This document shows, piece after piece, positions 15,763-24,272 of a stretch of DNA of 64,000 nt (positions within the stretch are counted from its first letter, which is position 1; each line of letters starts with the position of its first letter). Position numbers and translations under genes: made by a program. The stretch is from JAGIBJ01 sp032119595 (GTDB lineage: Bacteria; Actinomycetota; Thermoleophilia; Solirubrobacterales; Solirubrobacteraceae). Under the pieces are notes generated by a model. That model saw nothing but the letters and a program-made list of their open reading frames with translations, searched no databases and was not told where the DNA came from. The stretch spans positions 434,001-498,000 of the forward strand of contig JAUMBQ010000006.1 in the NCBI GenBank assembly GCA_032119595.1, in the 5' to 3' direction.

Positions 15763-18027
15763 ATGTCGACCACCAACCCCACCACCGAGCGCGTCGAGCT
15801 GCCCATCGGCGGCATGACGTGCGCCGCCTGCGCCAACCGGATCGAGCGCAAACTCAACGGCCTGGAGGGCGTGCACGCATCGGTCAACTACGCGACCGAG
15901 ACGGCGACGGTCGACTTCACGGGCGAGCCGGTCCCATCGGAAACGCTCGTCGCCACGGTCGAAGCCGCCGGCTACCGGGTGCGCTCCCTCGCGCCCGTCG
16001 ACGAGTCCAGTGATGCCGAGGCGCCGAGTGCCCCCGATGAGCGCGATACCGAGCTGGCCGCGCTGCAGCAGCGCTTGATCGGCAGCGCGCTGCTCGGCAT
16101 CCCCGTGCTGCTGCTCTCGATGATCTCGCCGCTGCAGTTCGACCGTTGGCAATGGCTCGCGCTCCTCCTGGCGACGCCTGTCGTCGTCTGGGGCGCCTGG
16201 CCGTTCCACCGCGCGGCCTGGGCGAACCTGCGCCACGGCGACGCCACGATGGACACGCTCATCAGCGTCGGAGCGCTCGCCGCGTGGACGTGGTCGATGT
16301 ACGCCCTGTTCCTCGGCGACGCCGGTATGGAGGGCATGAAGATGCCGTTCGACCTGTTTCCGTCGGCGGGCGGTGGCGACGAGATCTACCTCGAGGTCGC
16401 GGTCTCGGTGACGGTGTTCATCCTCGCGGGCCGCACGTTCGAAGCCCGCGCCAAGCGCCGCGCTGGCGCAGCGCTGCGGGCCCTGCTGGAACTCGGCGCC
16501 AAGGACGCCGCCGTGCTCCAGCCCGATGGCACCGAACGGCGGGTCGCCCTCGCCGACCTCGTCGTCGGAGACCGCTTCGTGGTCCGCCCCGGCGAGAAGG
16601 TCGCGACGGACGGTGTCGTGGAAGAGGGCCGCAGCGCCGTCGACCAATCGCTGCTCACCGGCGAATCGGCACCGGTCGAGAAGGGCCCCGGCGACGAGGT
16701 CGCCGGAGCCAGCGTGAACGCGGGCGGGCGGCTCATCGTGCTCGCCACCAAGGTCGGGGCCGATACGGCCCTGGCTCAGATCGCGCGCCTCGTGACCGAT
16801 GCCCAGACGGGCAAGGCGCCGGTGCAGCGCCTCGCCGATCAGATCTCCGGCGTGTTCGTGCCGATCGTGATCGCGCTCGCCATCGGCACGCTCGGCTTCT
16901 GGCTCGGCGCCGGCGAGCCGACGAGCTTCGCGTTCACCGCGGCCGTCTCCGTGCTCATCATCGCCTGCCCCTGCGCGCTCGGTCTGGCCACACCGACGGC
17001 GCTCCTTGTGGGCACCGGACGCGGCGCGCAGCTCGGCGTGCTCATCAAGGGCCCCGAAATCCTCGAGTCGACCCGCAAGGTCGACACGATCCTCCTCGAT
17101 AAGACCGGCACCGTCACCACTGGCCACATGACGCTCGCGGACGTCACCACCGGGGCCGGCGAAGACCGCCTGCAGGTGCTGCGCCTGGCCGGCGCCCTCG
17201 AGGATGCCTCCGAGCATCCCGTCGCCAAGGCGATCGCTGCCGCCGCTCGCCAAGAACTCCTCGAGCTGCCTGCGGCCGAGGCCTTCCACAGCTACGACGG
17301 GCTCGGTGTCACCGGCACCGTGGACGGCATCGCTGTGGCGGTCGGCCGCGGCTCGCTAATGAAGGAGCAGAGCATGGCGTTCTCTGACGACTTGGCGAAG
17401 GCGCAGGCCGACGGGGAGGCGCGCGGCCACACCGCCGTGCTCGTCGCCTGGGACGGCCGCGTGCGGGCCGTCTTGGACGTCGCCGACACGCCGAAGCCCA
17501 CCTCCGTGGAAGCCATCGCGACGCTCCGCAGCCTCGGTCTGCGACCGATCCTGCTCACGGGCGACAACGAGGCCACGGCGCAGGCCGTCGCGGCCGAAGT
17601 CGGTATCGACGAGGTGATCGCAGAGGTGCTGCCATCCGGCAAGGCCGACGTCGTCCGGCGGCTGCAGGCCGAAGGGCGGATCGTGGCGATGGTCGGCGAC
17701 GGCGTGAACGACGCACCGGCGCTTGCGCAGGCCGACCTTGGCCTGGCGATCGGCACCGGCACCGACGTGGCGATCGAAGCCTCCGATCTCACGCTCGTCA
17801 CCGGCGACCTGCGCGCCGCGGGCGACGCGATCCGCCTGTCGCGCGCGACGCTGCGCACGATCAGGCAGAACCTGGCCTGGGCCTTCGGCTACAACGTTGC
17901 CGTGCTGCCGCTCGCGGCCGCGGGACTCATGAACCCGGTGCTTGCGAGCCTCGCGATGGCCCTGTCGAGCGTGTCGGTGGTCGCCAACGCCTTGCGGCTC
18001 CGCCGGTTCCAGCCCGGCGCCGGTTGA
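15763..18027 (+). CDS. copA: Copper-translocating P1B-type ATPase
   Basis: 754 residues. The N-terminal HMA domain carries GGMTCAACAN (C20/C23). The transmembrane CPC motif is at 402-404 (IIACPCALGLATPTAL), the phosphorylation site DKTGTVTTG begins at D446, and the hinge MVGDGVNDAPALAQADLG is near 645-662. The C-terminal helices hold YNVAVLPLAAAGLMNP and MALSSVSVVANALRLRR (the MxSS motif of Cu(I) pumps). It exports Cu(I) from the cytoplasm. It starts 2 bases after the preceding gene, behind AGGAGG, and ends at a strong terminator. Confidence 0.96.
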   Translation: MSTTNPTTERVELPIGGMTCAACANRIERKLNGLEGVHASVNYATETATVDFTGEPVPSETLVATVEAAGYRVRSLAPVDESSDAEAPSAPDERDTELAALQQRLIGSALLGIPVLLLSMISPLQFDRWQWLALLLATPVVVWGAWPFHRAAWANLRHGDATMDTLISVGALAAWTWSMYALFLGDAGMEGMKMPFDLFPSAGGGDEIYLEVAVSVTVFILAGRTFEARAKRRAGAALRALLELGAKDAAVLQPDGTERRVALADLVVGDRFVVRPGEKVATDGVVEEGRSAVDQSLLTGESAPVEKGPGDEVAGASVNAGGRLIVLATKVGADTALAQIARLVTDAQTGKAPVQRLADQISGVFVPIVIALAIGTLGFWLGAGEPTSFAFTAAVSVLIIACPCALGLATPTALLVGTGRGAQLGVLIKGPEILESTRKVDTILLDKTGTVTTGHMTLADVTTGAGEDRLQVLRLAGALEDASEHPVAKAIAAAARQELLELPAAEAFHSYDGLGVTGTVDGIAVAVGRGSLMKEQSMAFSDDLAKAQADGEARGHTAVLVAWDGRVRAVLDVADTPKPTSVEAIATLRSLGLRPILLTGDNEATAQAVAAEVGIDEVIAEVLPSGKADVVRRLQAEGRIVAMVGDGVNDAPALAQADLGLAIGTGTDVAIEASDLTLVTGDLRAAGDAIRLSRATLRTIRQNLAWAFGYNVAVLPLAAAGLMNPVLASLAMALSSVSVVANALRLRRFQPGAG

Positions 18028-18032
18028 GTCCA

Positions 18033-18066
18033 CGCCGAGACCGCGGCCCGCGCCGCGGTCTCGGCG
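18033..18066. terminator. 15-bp perfect hairpin after copA
   Basis: CGCCGAGACCGCGGC at 18033-18047 pairs exactly with 18052-18066 around a 4-base loop. It begins 5 bases after the copA stop. It would also stop transcription entering from the opposing MerR-type promoter at 18161-18191. Confidence 0.85.
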
Positions 18067-18087
18067 ATCCGGGCGTAGGTCGCGGGA

Positions 18088-18126
18088 TCAGGCAACGCCG
18101 CTCGCCCCTGGATATCCGTTCTTCAT
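18088..18126 (-). CDS. Possible 12-residue peptide behind a MerR-type promoter
   Basis: The minus strand carries ATG at 18126 with AAGGGA seven bases upstream and encodes MKNGYPGASGVA before a TGA. It lies about 28 bases downstream of the predicted transcription start of the MerR-type promoter, and the copA terminator follows 21 bases after the stop. No longer reading frame of any quality follows. It may be a true micro-peptide, a leader, or chance within a small RNA. Confidence 0.3.
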   Translation of the reverse strand: MKNGYPGASGVA

Positions 18127-18160
18127 GGCCGTTCCCTTCCGTCGCCAACCCGATCCGACG

Positions 18161-18191
18161 ACGGTAGAAGCTCAAGTGCACTCGAAGTCAA
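18161..18191 (-). promoter_or_regulatory. MerR-type promoter with 19-bp spacer
   Basis: On the minus strand the -35 is TTGACT (18186-18191) and the -10 TACCGT (18161-18166), separated by exactly 19 bp. The spacer holds the dyad TCGAGTGCACTTGA (one mismatch). Overlong spacers with a central dyad are the hallmark of MerR-family activation (CueR, SoxR, MerR). Transcription runs toward the 3' end of copA. No MerR gene is present in the window. Confidence 0.7.
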
Positions 18192-18268
18192 GGGGTGTGT
18201 CCAAGTGCGCCATCGCGCAGAGGTCGTCCACTACCCTGGAGTCTCTGGCGGCGCGACGGGAGGGCGGC

Positions 18269-19537
18269 ATGCGGGCAACCGAAATCGAAGCGATCGGCGA
18301 ACTCCTCGGCGAGGCGCTGGATGCGACCGGCCAGATGGCCCAGGAAACGCACGAGGCGATCGCAAACCGCACGTTTGCGGCGGTCGGTCCGGTCGGCCGT
18401 CCGGTGCAGGTCGTCCATGACGGCATCTCCAGGACTGTGTACCGCGGCGTTCGCAGTGCGCTGCGCGTCAGCGCATCCCACGGTGGGCGGGCCCTGGCAC
18501 GCCGCGTGCCCGAGGACGCGCCGGCTCTGACCACGACCGTCGGCGGCTCGATCGCTACCGGGGCCCTCAACGGGTTCTGCGGCGACCTCCTCGCCGAACG
18601 CGACAACCCCCTGGCGCTCAGAATGTCGCTCCGGCACGCCGGCGAAGAGATCGCGGCGACGCCGGAGGCCCTGGCTGAGGCCTATCCATCGGCCACGCCA
18701 CGGCTCGCCGTGTTCATCCACGGCCTGTGCGAGACCGACGATGCGTGGCGCGGGTTCCCACCCCGGGAAGACGATCCGCAGGTCCCGTTCGGGCGCCGCA
18801 TGCAGCTCGAGCTCGGCTTCACCCCGGTCTACGTGCGGTTCAACAGCGGCCTCCACATCTCCGACAACGGCCGGGAGCTCGCTCGACTCCTGGAAGACCT
18901 CTCCGCCGGCTGGCCCGGCGACGTGGAGGAGATCGCGCTCGTCGGCCACTCGATGGGCGGCCTGATCGCCCGCAGTGCCTGCCATTTCGCGAGCCAAAAT
19001 CGCCACGGGTGGGCCGACGCGGTCAAGCACGTCTTCTGCCTCGGGACCCCGCACCTTGGCGCCGACCTGGAGAAGGGCGTCCACCTGCTCGACTGGGCCC
19101 TCGGCCAGGCGACCGAGAGCCGGGCCTTCTCTCGGGCCCTGCGCATGCGCAGCGCTGGAATCAAGGACCTGCGGTTCGGATCATGTGCCGAGGAGGACTG
19201 GCACAGCCTCGACCCGGACGAGTTCTTCCAAGACCGCTGCACCGAGGTGCCGTTCCTTCCGCACGCTCACTACTACTTCGTCGGCGCGACCCTCGCGCCG
19301 ACGGCCCTCGGCCATGTCCTCGGCGATCTCCTCGTGCGCGCCCCAAGTGCGTCCGGCCAGGGCCGCGCCCGCCGGATTCCCTTCCACATCGACAATGGCC
19401 ACACGATCGCCGGGATCACCCACTTCGACCTGCTCGGCCATCCGGATGTCTACGAGCAGATCCGCACGTGGATCGAGCGCCCGCCGCGGCCAGCGCAGGA
19501 GCTCACGATCGGCGACGGCCCGACGCTGGGCGATTAG
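18269..19537 (+). CDS. Alpha/beta-hydrolase (PGAP1/lipase-like)
   Basis: 422 residues from the ATG at 18269, which has GGAGG five bases upstream. The N-terminal 140 residues are helical and unrecognised. The hydrolase fold starts at RLAVFIHGLCETDDAWRG (oxyanion region), with the nucleophile elbow LVGHSMGGLIAR, an LGTPHLGADLEKG segment typical of PGAP1/triacylglycerol-lipase-like proteins, and a late HIDNGHTIAGITHFDLLGHP that should supply the catalytic His. No signal peptide, so an intracellular esterase or lipase. It converges on and overlaps the PAS-GGDEF gene by 4 bases. Confidence 0.8.
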   Translation: MRATEIEAIGELLGEALDATGQMAQETHEAIANRTFAAVGPVGRPVQVVHDGISRTVYRGVRSALRVSASHGGRALARRVPEDAPALTTTVGGSIATGALNGFCGDLLAERDNPLALRMSLRHAGEEIAATPEALAEAYPSATPRLAVFIHGLCETDDAWRGFPPREDDPQVPFGRRMQLELGFTPVYVRFNSGLHISDNGRELARLLEDLSAGWPGDVEEIALVGHSMGGLIARSACHFASQNRHGWADAVKHVFCLGTPHLGADLEKGVHLLDWALGQATESRAFSRALRMRSAGIKDLRFGSCAEEDWHSLDPDEFFQDRCTEVPFLPHAHYYFVGATLAPTALGHVLGDLLVRAPSASGQGRARRIPFHIDNGHTIAGITHFDLLGHPDVYEQIRTWIERPPRPAQELTIGDGPTLGD

Positions 19538-20514
19538 CCGCGGCGGCTCTTCTCGTCGGCGAGCGCGCGTTCGGCGCGGTGCCCGAGTTCGTCACCGGTT
19601 TCGGTGCGGTCCCACTCCGCGAGCCCGACCGAGAAGTTCGTCGCCGCCCCGGACCCTCGTCGAAGCCGGTCGACGAGCTGCGTCGCCTCGGCGAGCGTGA
19701 CTCCCGGCAACGGCGCGCCGAACGCCTCCCCGTCGTGGCGAGCCATGAGGTCGTAGCCAGCCCGGCGCCAGATGTCGGTGACCTGCAGCAGGAGCTGGTC
19801 GGCGGCCGGGTGGCCGTGGAGCACGCTGTACCGGTCGAAGTGGTCGATCTCGACGAGGGCGAGGACGAGCGGGGCGTCCGACCTACGCGCCTCGCGGAGT
19901 TCCGCGGCGACCATCGCCTTCCACCATCGCCGGTTTGGCAGGCCAGACAGGTCGCTTGCCGGCTGGGCCGTCTGCTTCAGCCTGGCGAGGCTGGCCTCTG
20001 CCTCTTGCCGCGCGGCCCGCTCCTCATCGAGCGCCCGCAGGAGCTGACGCTCGTAGCTGCGGCGATGCGTGGCATCGAAGACCGTTGCGCGGAACACCGT
20101 GCGACCGTCCGGGGTGTGCCGGGCCTCGGCGCCGAAGAGAACCGGCAGCGTATGGCCGTCGGCGCAGCGCACGTCGAAGGCGACCTCGCGGATGGAGCCC
20201 TCCACGAGGAGCAGCGGCGCGCAGTGGGTCTCGTAGTAGATGCGCCCGCCGGCGCTGAGGAGATCGGAGAACCGCTTGCCGGCCAGCAGCGTCTCGCGCG
20301 GGTAGGCCGTCCAATCCAGGAACGTCTGATTCACGCCCACGATCCGGCCGTCGGACGACAGCGACAGGTATCCGCACGGGGCGTTGTCGTAGTAGTCCTC
20401 AAGGGTGACCTCGTCGATGAGGTCTGGCGCCGCGACAGCCGCGGGATCGTCGCCGCCTTCCGCGGCGGACGCGTCTTCGCCCAAGCCGGGGATGGGACCG
20501 GGTTCGAGGCTCAC
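19534..20514 (-). CDS. PAS domain protein with degenerate GGDEF domain
   Basis: 326 residues. An acidic N-terminus precedes a PAS domain (about 38-155: LEDYYDNAPCGYLSLSSDG, VNQTFLDWTAYPRETLLAG, then FDVRCADGHTLPVLF). A short coiled coil (RRSYERQLLRALDEERAAR) leads into a GGDEF-like domain (about 185-322). The signature loop reads RHDGEAFG where active cyclases have R(Y/F)GGDEF, and the first metal-binding Asp is Glu (LVEIDHFDRY), so it is probably not a cyclase but a binding or signalling module. The start overlaps the stop of the RsbQ-like gene (ATGA), so the two are coupled. Confidence 0.85.
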   Translation of the reverse strand: MSLEPGPIPGLGEDASAAEGGDDPAAVAAPDLIDEVTLEDYYDNAPCGYLSLSSDGRIVGVNQTFLDWTAYPRETLLAGKRFSDLLSAGGRIYYETHCAPLLLVEGSIREVAFDVRCADGHTLPVLFGAEARHTPDGRTVFRATVFDATHRRSYERQLLRALDEERAARQEAEASLARLKQTAQPASDLSGLPNRRWWKAMVAAELREARRSDAPLVLALVEIDHFDRYSVLHGHPAADQLLLQVTDIWRRAGYDLMARHDGEAFGAPLPGVTLAEATQLVDRLRRGSGAATNFSVGLAEWDRTETGDELGHRAERALADEKSRRG

Positions 20515-21308
20515 AGGAAGTCCCGGATGGCCGCGATGGTCTGGTCGGGCGCGCTCAGATTGGGGCAGTGCCCAACGACGTCGAGCACGCGCAACTCAGC
20601 GTTCGGAAGCGCGTCCGCGACGTACCGGCCGACGCTCTGCGGAGCGATGGCGTCCTCGGAGCACTGCAGCACGAGGCAACGCGGCTCGACGGCGAGGAGG
20701 TCGCGGCGGTTGTCGGACAGGAACGTCGCCCGAGCGAATCGCGAGGCGATCACCGGGTCGGCGCGGCAGAAGGTGGCCTCCAGCTCGGTGGCGACCTCCG
20801 GGCGGTCCGGGGCACCGGCGATCACCGGCGCCATCGCGGCCGACCATCCGAGGTAGTTGGCGTCAAGGGTGCTGAGGAGGTCATCGATGTCCTCACGCGT
20901 GAAGCCGCCGTGGTAGCCGGCGACCTCGTCGTCGACGTACCGCGGCGAAGGTGACACGAGCACGAGCGACGAGAACCGGCGTGGTTCGCGGTTGGCAGCC
21001 AACACGCCGATCATCGCGCTGACCGAGTGCCCGACGAAGGTGACGTCGGTGAGGTCGAGTTCCTCACAGATCGCGAGCACGTCCGTGGCGTACCCGTCGA
21101 GCGTCTCGTACTTCGCCGGGTCGTACTGCGACACGTCCGAGCCGCCAAGACCCATGTGGTCGAACAGCACCACCTGATGCGTGGCCTCGAACGCTGGCGC
21201 TACGAACCGCCACATGCCCTGTTCACAGCCGAAGCCGTGCGCGAACACGATCGGAGGGCCGGCAGGGTTGCCGGCGACGTGGACGTTGTGTGCCTGCAGC
21301 GTGCTCAT
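20511..21308 (-). CDS. rsbQ: RsbQ-like alpha/beta-hydrolase
   Basis: 265 residues, the family's normal length, without signal peptide. The triad is complete: S95 in FVGHSVSAM, D219 in CSEDAIAP and H247 in VVGHCPNLSAP, with the typical N-terminal HNVHVAGN and IVFAHGFGCEQGMWR. In Bacillus, RsbQ works with the PAS-phosphatase RsbP to trigger sigma-B under energy stress; plant KAI2/D14 receptors share the fold. Here the coupled partner has PAS but a dead GGDEF output instead of a PP2C phosphatase. Promoter-like TTGCGG-N16-TATATT lies upstream. Confidence 0.88.
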   Translation of the reverse strand: MSTLQAHNVHVAGNPAGPPIVFAHGFGCEQGMWRFVAPAFEATHQVVLFDHMGLGGSDVSQYDPAKYETLDGYATDVLAICEELDLTDVTFVGHSVSAMIGVLAANREPRRFSSLVLVSPSPRYVDDEVAGYHGGFTREDIDDLLSTLDANYLGWSAAMAPVIAGAPDRPEVATELEATFCRADPVIASRFARATFLSDNRRDLLAVEPRCLVLQCSEDAIAPQSVGRYVADALPNAELRVLDVVGHCPNLSAPDQTIAAIRDFL

Positions 21309-21353
21309 GGGGCTGACAGCGCGGGGGTGGGTCCGCGGCGCCTAGCACCTCGC

Positions 21354-21381
21354 AATATAGGCGGGAGGTGAGCGCCCGCAA
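21354..21381 (-). promoter_or_regulatory. Candidate sigma-70-type promoter for the rsbQ-like operon
   Basis: Minus strand: TTGCGG (21376-21381), a 16-bp spacer, then TATATT (21354-21359), an unusually good -10 in this GC-rich DNA. It would give a leader of about 40 bases before the rsbQ-like ATG. A weak CACCTC...GAGGTG dyad surrounds the -10. Confidence 0.45.
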
Positions 21382-21416
21382 GCGTATGGCGGCCAGACGG
21401 CTCCCGCCGGACCGGC

Positions 21417-21785
21417 TCAGCTCGGCCTGGCCGCGCCTGCGGGGCCGAGACCCATCGCGTTCAAGACGACGACGAAGCCGATGATGGGAGCGGACGGAAG
21501 CAGACGGACGGCAGCGCGAACGCGGCCGATGCGAGACAGGGACATCGAAGCTCTTTGGGTCGGGACGGGGGACAAACGCGACCCGGAATACCCCGGGGTC
21601 ACACGCGGAGAGATCGGCCGCAAGGCCCCGAACTTGAGCGTAAACGCGCCCTGCCCACGACGGATGTCCAGCAGGCACAGTCGCACCTGGTATGGGAATC
21701 GCGTGAGCGTGCCCGAAATCCTCAGCACGGCGACCCACGGCGCCGATGAGTCACTAGAAACGTCATGTTCAGCATCCACCCGCAT
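21417..21785 (-). CDS. Possible small membrane-associated protein
   Basis: 122 residues from an ATG at 21785 with AGAGG four bases upstream. The first half looks protein-like (SSAPWVAVLRISGTLTRF, YQVRLCLLDIRRGQGAFTL). Near the end there is one hydrophobic stretch (APIIGFVVVLNAMGLGPAG). An internal ATG at 21545 would give only a 42-residue product. No family recognised, and much of the frame is Arg-rich as in non-coding GC-rich DNA. The surrounding 0.7 kb (21309-21985) holds no better candidate; the plus-strand frame there looks non-coding. Confidence 0.3.
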   Translation of the reverse strand: MRVDAEHDVSSDSSAPWVAVLRISGTLTRFPYQVRLCLLDIRRGQGAFTLKFGALRPISPRVTPGYSGSRLSPVPTQRASMSLSRIGRVRAAVRLLPSAPIIGFVVVLNAMGLGPAGAARPS

Positions 21786-21985
21786 CGCTCCTCTCTTCCG
21801 CAGAACGCGGAGGTCCACGTCCGACTCCGATGGCACCGAGGCCTCCTGGGCTTCCCCGTGCCGGCGCCGGCCGTTGTGGTGGAAGCTCGCCGCCGCCGCG
21901 CCTAGGAAACCACCGCCGCGAGGCACCGCAAGTCTGCGAGTCCGCGCGCCGCTCGACGCCCGCCCGGGCTGTCATGTTGGCCAGG

Positions 21986-22732
21986 ATGGGACCCGAGCAA
22001 GACCGCGCGATCCTCACCCTCGTGGGTGAGGTGATGGGCGTCCTTGAGCTTGAGGAGTTCCAGGTCGCGCTGCTCACGGCGCTGAAACGGGCCGTGCCGT
22101 CCGATTGGGTGTCGCTCAATGGGATCGCGCCCAATCCCGGTGACCACTGGGTCGTGATGGAGCCCGCAGCGCCGGAGCATCTCTGGAACCGCTTCCAGGT
22201 TCTCGCCTTCCAGAACCCGCTGATCGAGCGACTCCAGCGCACGCAGGACGGCCGCGCCTACCGGTTCTCCGATGTCGTCACGCCCGAGGCGCTGCATGCC
22301 ACGGCCCTGTGGCGGGAGGTGTACCAGCCGCTCGGCGTCGCCCACCAGGTCGCGTTCACGCTGCCGGCGGAGCCAGGCTGGTTGTTGGGGGTCGCGCTGA
22401 GCCGGCGCCCGGAACAGCCCGACTACAGCGACGCCGAACGGGCGCTCCTCAATGAGGCGCGCCCGTTCCTGATCCAGGCCTACCGCAATGTGCTCGGGTT
22501 CGAGGCGCTGCGGGAACGCCCCGCCGCACGGCATCTGGCCGCCGACGAGCTCGGCCTCACCACCCGCGAAGCACAGGTCCTTGAGCTGATCGCGGCCGGA
22601 CAAAGCAACCAGGCCGCGGCCGACGCGCTGCAGCTCAGCGTGCGCACGGTGCAAAAGCACCTGGAGCACGCGTACCGCAAACTCGGCGTGGGCTCACGCA
22701 CGGAGGCGATCGCCCGCCTCAGCGGCCGCTGA
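21986..22732 (+). CDS. LuxR-family transcriptional regulator
   Basis: 248 residues from the ATG at 21986; an in-frame ATG at 21974 is also possible. The N-terminal 175 residues form a GAF-like sensory region (SDWVSLNGIAPN, WREVYQPLGVAHQVAFTLP, YSDAERALLNEARPFLIQAY). The C-terminus is a clear LuxR/GerE helix-turn-helix: LTTREAQVLELIAAGQSNQ, AAADALQLSVRTVQKHLEH then AYRKLGVGSRTEA. The ligand is unknown and the gene stands alone. Confidence 0.88.
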   Translation: MGPEQDRAILTLVGEVMGVLELEEFQVALLTALKRAVPSDWVSLNGIAPNPGDHWVVMEPAAPEHLWNRFQVLAFQNPLIERLQRTQDGRAYRFSDVVTPEALHATALWREVYQPLGVAHQVAFTLPAEPGWLLGVALSRRPEQPDYSDAERALLNEARPFLIQAYRNVLGFEALRERPAARHLAADELGLTTREAQVLELIAAGQSNQAAADALQLSVRTVQKHLEHAYRKLGVGSRTEAIARLSGR

Positions 22733-22791
22733 GCAGGCCTGAGCGTCCGCGGCTGTAGCGGCTGCCCGCCACTCGGCGTAAAGTTGCGGCT

Positions 22792-24192
22792 ATGCGCCAG
22801 CTCTCCCGCTTCCGGGCCTTGATCACCGCGACCGCGGGCATCCTCGCTGTCGCTGCCGGGACCGCGGGCAGCGCCGGCGCCGCTGGCATCGCTTACCTGG
22901 ACGGCAAGGAGGTCTGGGTCTCGAACCTCGACGGCACGGCCAAGGTGCGCCTGAGCGGCGGCGAGGGCGACTGGACCGCGGTCGCGCAGTCCGACCAGGG
23001 CTTCGTCGTCGGCGTGCGTCTGGAGGCCGGCAAGATCGCAGACCTGTCGAGCTTCACCATCTGGAACCCAGACGGGACGCAGAAGGACTTCGGGCCACTC
23101 GCCGGCAAGACCAACGGCGGGTCCAACGCCTACCCGCTCGGCCTCGACATCACGCCCGACGGCGGACTGCTCGTCTACGGGTACTCCAACTACATCACGT
23201 TCGGCAACATCCTCACGAACGGGACGTTCCTGCTCCCGTCCGCGACCCGTTCTGCCCCGGTCGGCGGTCCTTACTCGGTGAATTCCGTCCGATGGACCAC
23301 GCTCGTGGGAGACCGAATCATCGGGACCTCCGACGAACTCCAGACTTCCGTGCAAGAGGTCGGCAGCACCGGAAGTCAGAACTTCACCCCTTGGATCACG
23401 ATTGCCGGTGAGCCAGGTGCGCCTGAACTCCACCGCACCGATGTCGCCGCCACGGGCACCATCGCTGCGCTGGAATACGCGTACTACGGCGCCGAAGTCT
23501 CGACCATCGACGAGAAGGTGCTGGTGATCCGGGCCCAGAGCGTCGGCGGGACGGTGATCGACGCCGGACAATGCTTCCTCGACGGCGTCCGTGCCACGTA
23601 CCCGAGCTTCTCGCAGGACGCCCAGACGCTCGCCTGGAGCGACGCGGCCGGCGTGAAAATCGGCGGCGTCCCGACGTTCACCGGCCCCGACGGCGGCGTT
23701 TGCACGCTGACGCGCGCGCCCGTGACGATTTCGGCGACCGGCAAGTGGCCCTCCTATGGCCCGATCAACGTGGAAGGGATCCTCGCGGCGCGGAATCCAG
23801 CCCCCGCGCCGACTCCGACCCCGGCTCCCACGGCCGCTCCGACGCCGCCATCGGCGACCACGCCACCGACGGTCTCCGCGCCGGCGAAGCTGAAGGCCAC
23901 CAAGCTCGGCGCGAAGGCGGGGGCCACGATCGACGTGACCACAACCAGCGCTGGCGAGGCCGTTGCGACGCTCACGGTCCGCCCGAAGAGCATCGGCAAG
24001 AAGGGCAAGAAGCCGGTGGTGATCGCGACCGGCAAAGCCACACTGAAGGCCGATGGCGCCAAGGCGCAGCCGGTAAAGCTCAAGGCGACCAAGTCCGGCA
24101 AGAAGCTGCTCGGGAAGCTGAAGGGCAAGAAGGTCACGATCACCGTCGTGCTGAACGGCCGGTCGACCTCGATCGACGTCACGCTGCGGTAG
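22792..24192 (+). CDS. Secreted beta-propeller-like protein with Pro/Thr linker and Lys-rich C-terminal domain
   Basis: 466 residues. Signal peptide: basic MRQLSRFR, hydrophobic ALITATAGILAVAAG, cleavage near AGAAG. Residues 35-325 contain TolB/propeller-like phrases (IAYLDGKEVWVSNLDGTA, PDGGLLVYGYS). A Pro/Thr linker (PAPTPTPAPTAAPTPP) leads to a small Lys-rich beta domain with repeated KKGKKPVV and KLKGKKVTITV patterns, common in wall-associated actinobacterial proteins. TAAAGT at 22779-22784 lies 7 bases before the ATG, indicating a leaderless mRNA. Confidence 0.75.
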   Translation: MRQLSRFRALITATAGILAVAAGTAGSAGAAGIAYLDGKEVWVSNLDGTAKVRLSGGEGDWTAVAQSDQGFVVGVRLEAGKIADLSSFTIWNPDGTQKDFGPLAGKTNGGSNAYPLGLDITPDGGLLVYGYSNYITFGNILTNGTFLLPSATRSAPVGGPYSVNSVRWTTLVGDRIIGTSDELQTSVQEVGSTGSQNFTPWITIAGEPGAPELHRTDVAATGTIAALEYAYYGAEVSTIDEKVLVIRAQSVGGTVIDAGQCFLDGVRATYPSFSQDAQTLAWSDAAGVKIGGVPTFTGPDGGVCTLTRAPVTISATGKWPSYGPINVEGILAARNPAPAPTPTPAPTAAPTPPSATTPPTVSAPAKLKATKLGAKAGATIDVTTTSAGEAVATLTVRPKSIGKKGKKPVVIATGKATLKADGAKAQPVKLKATKSGKKLLGKLKGKKVTITVVLNGRSTSIDVTLR

Positions 24193-24229
24193 GGCGAAGC
24201 CGCAGGGTCGCCCTGGCGGCCCTGCGTCC

Positions 24230-24270
<41 letters not shown>

Positions 24271-24272
24271 GC

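Noticed and set aside
21481..22029. Plus-strand frame of 182 residues before the LuxR gene
   Set aside because: Arg/Pro/Ser-rich junk composition, no ribosome-binding site, overlaps the start of the real LuxR gene.
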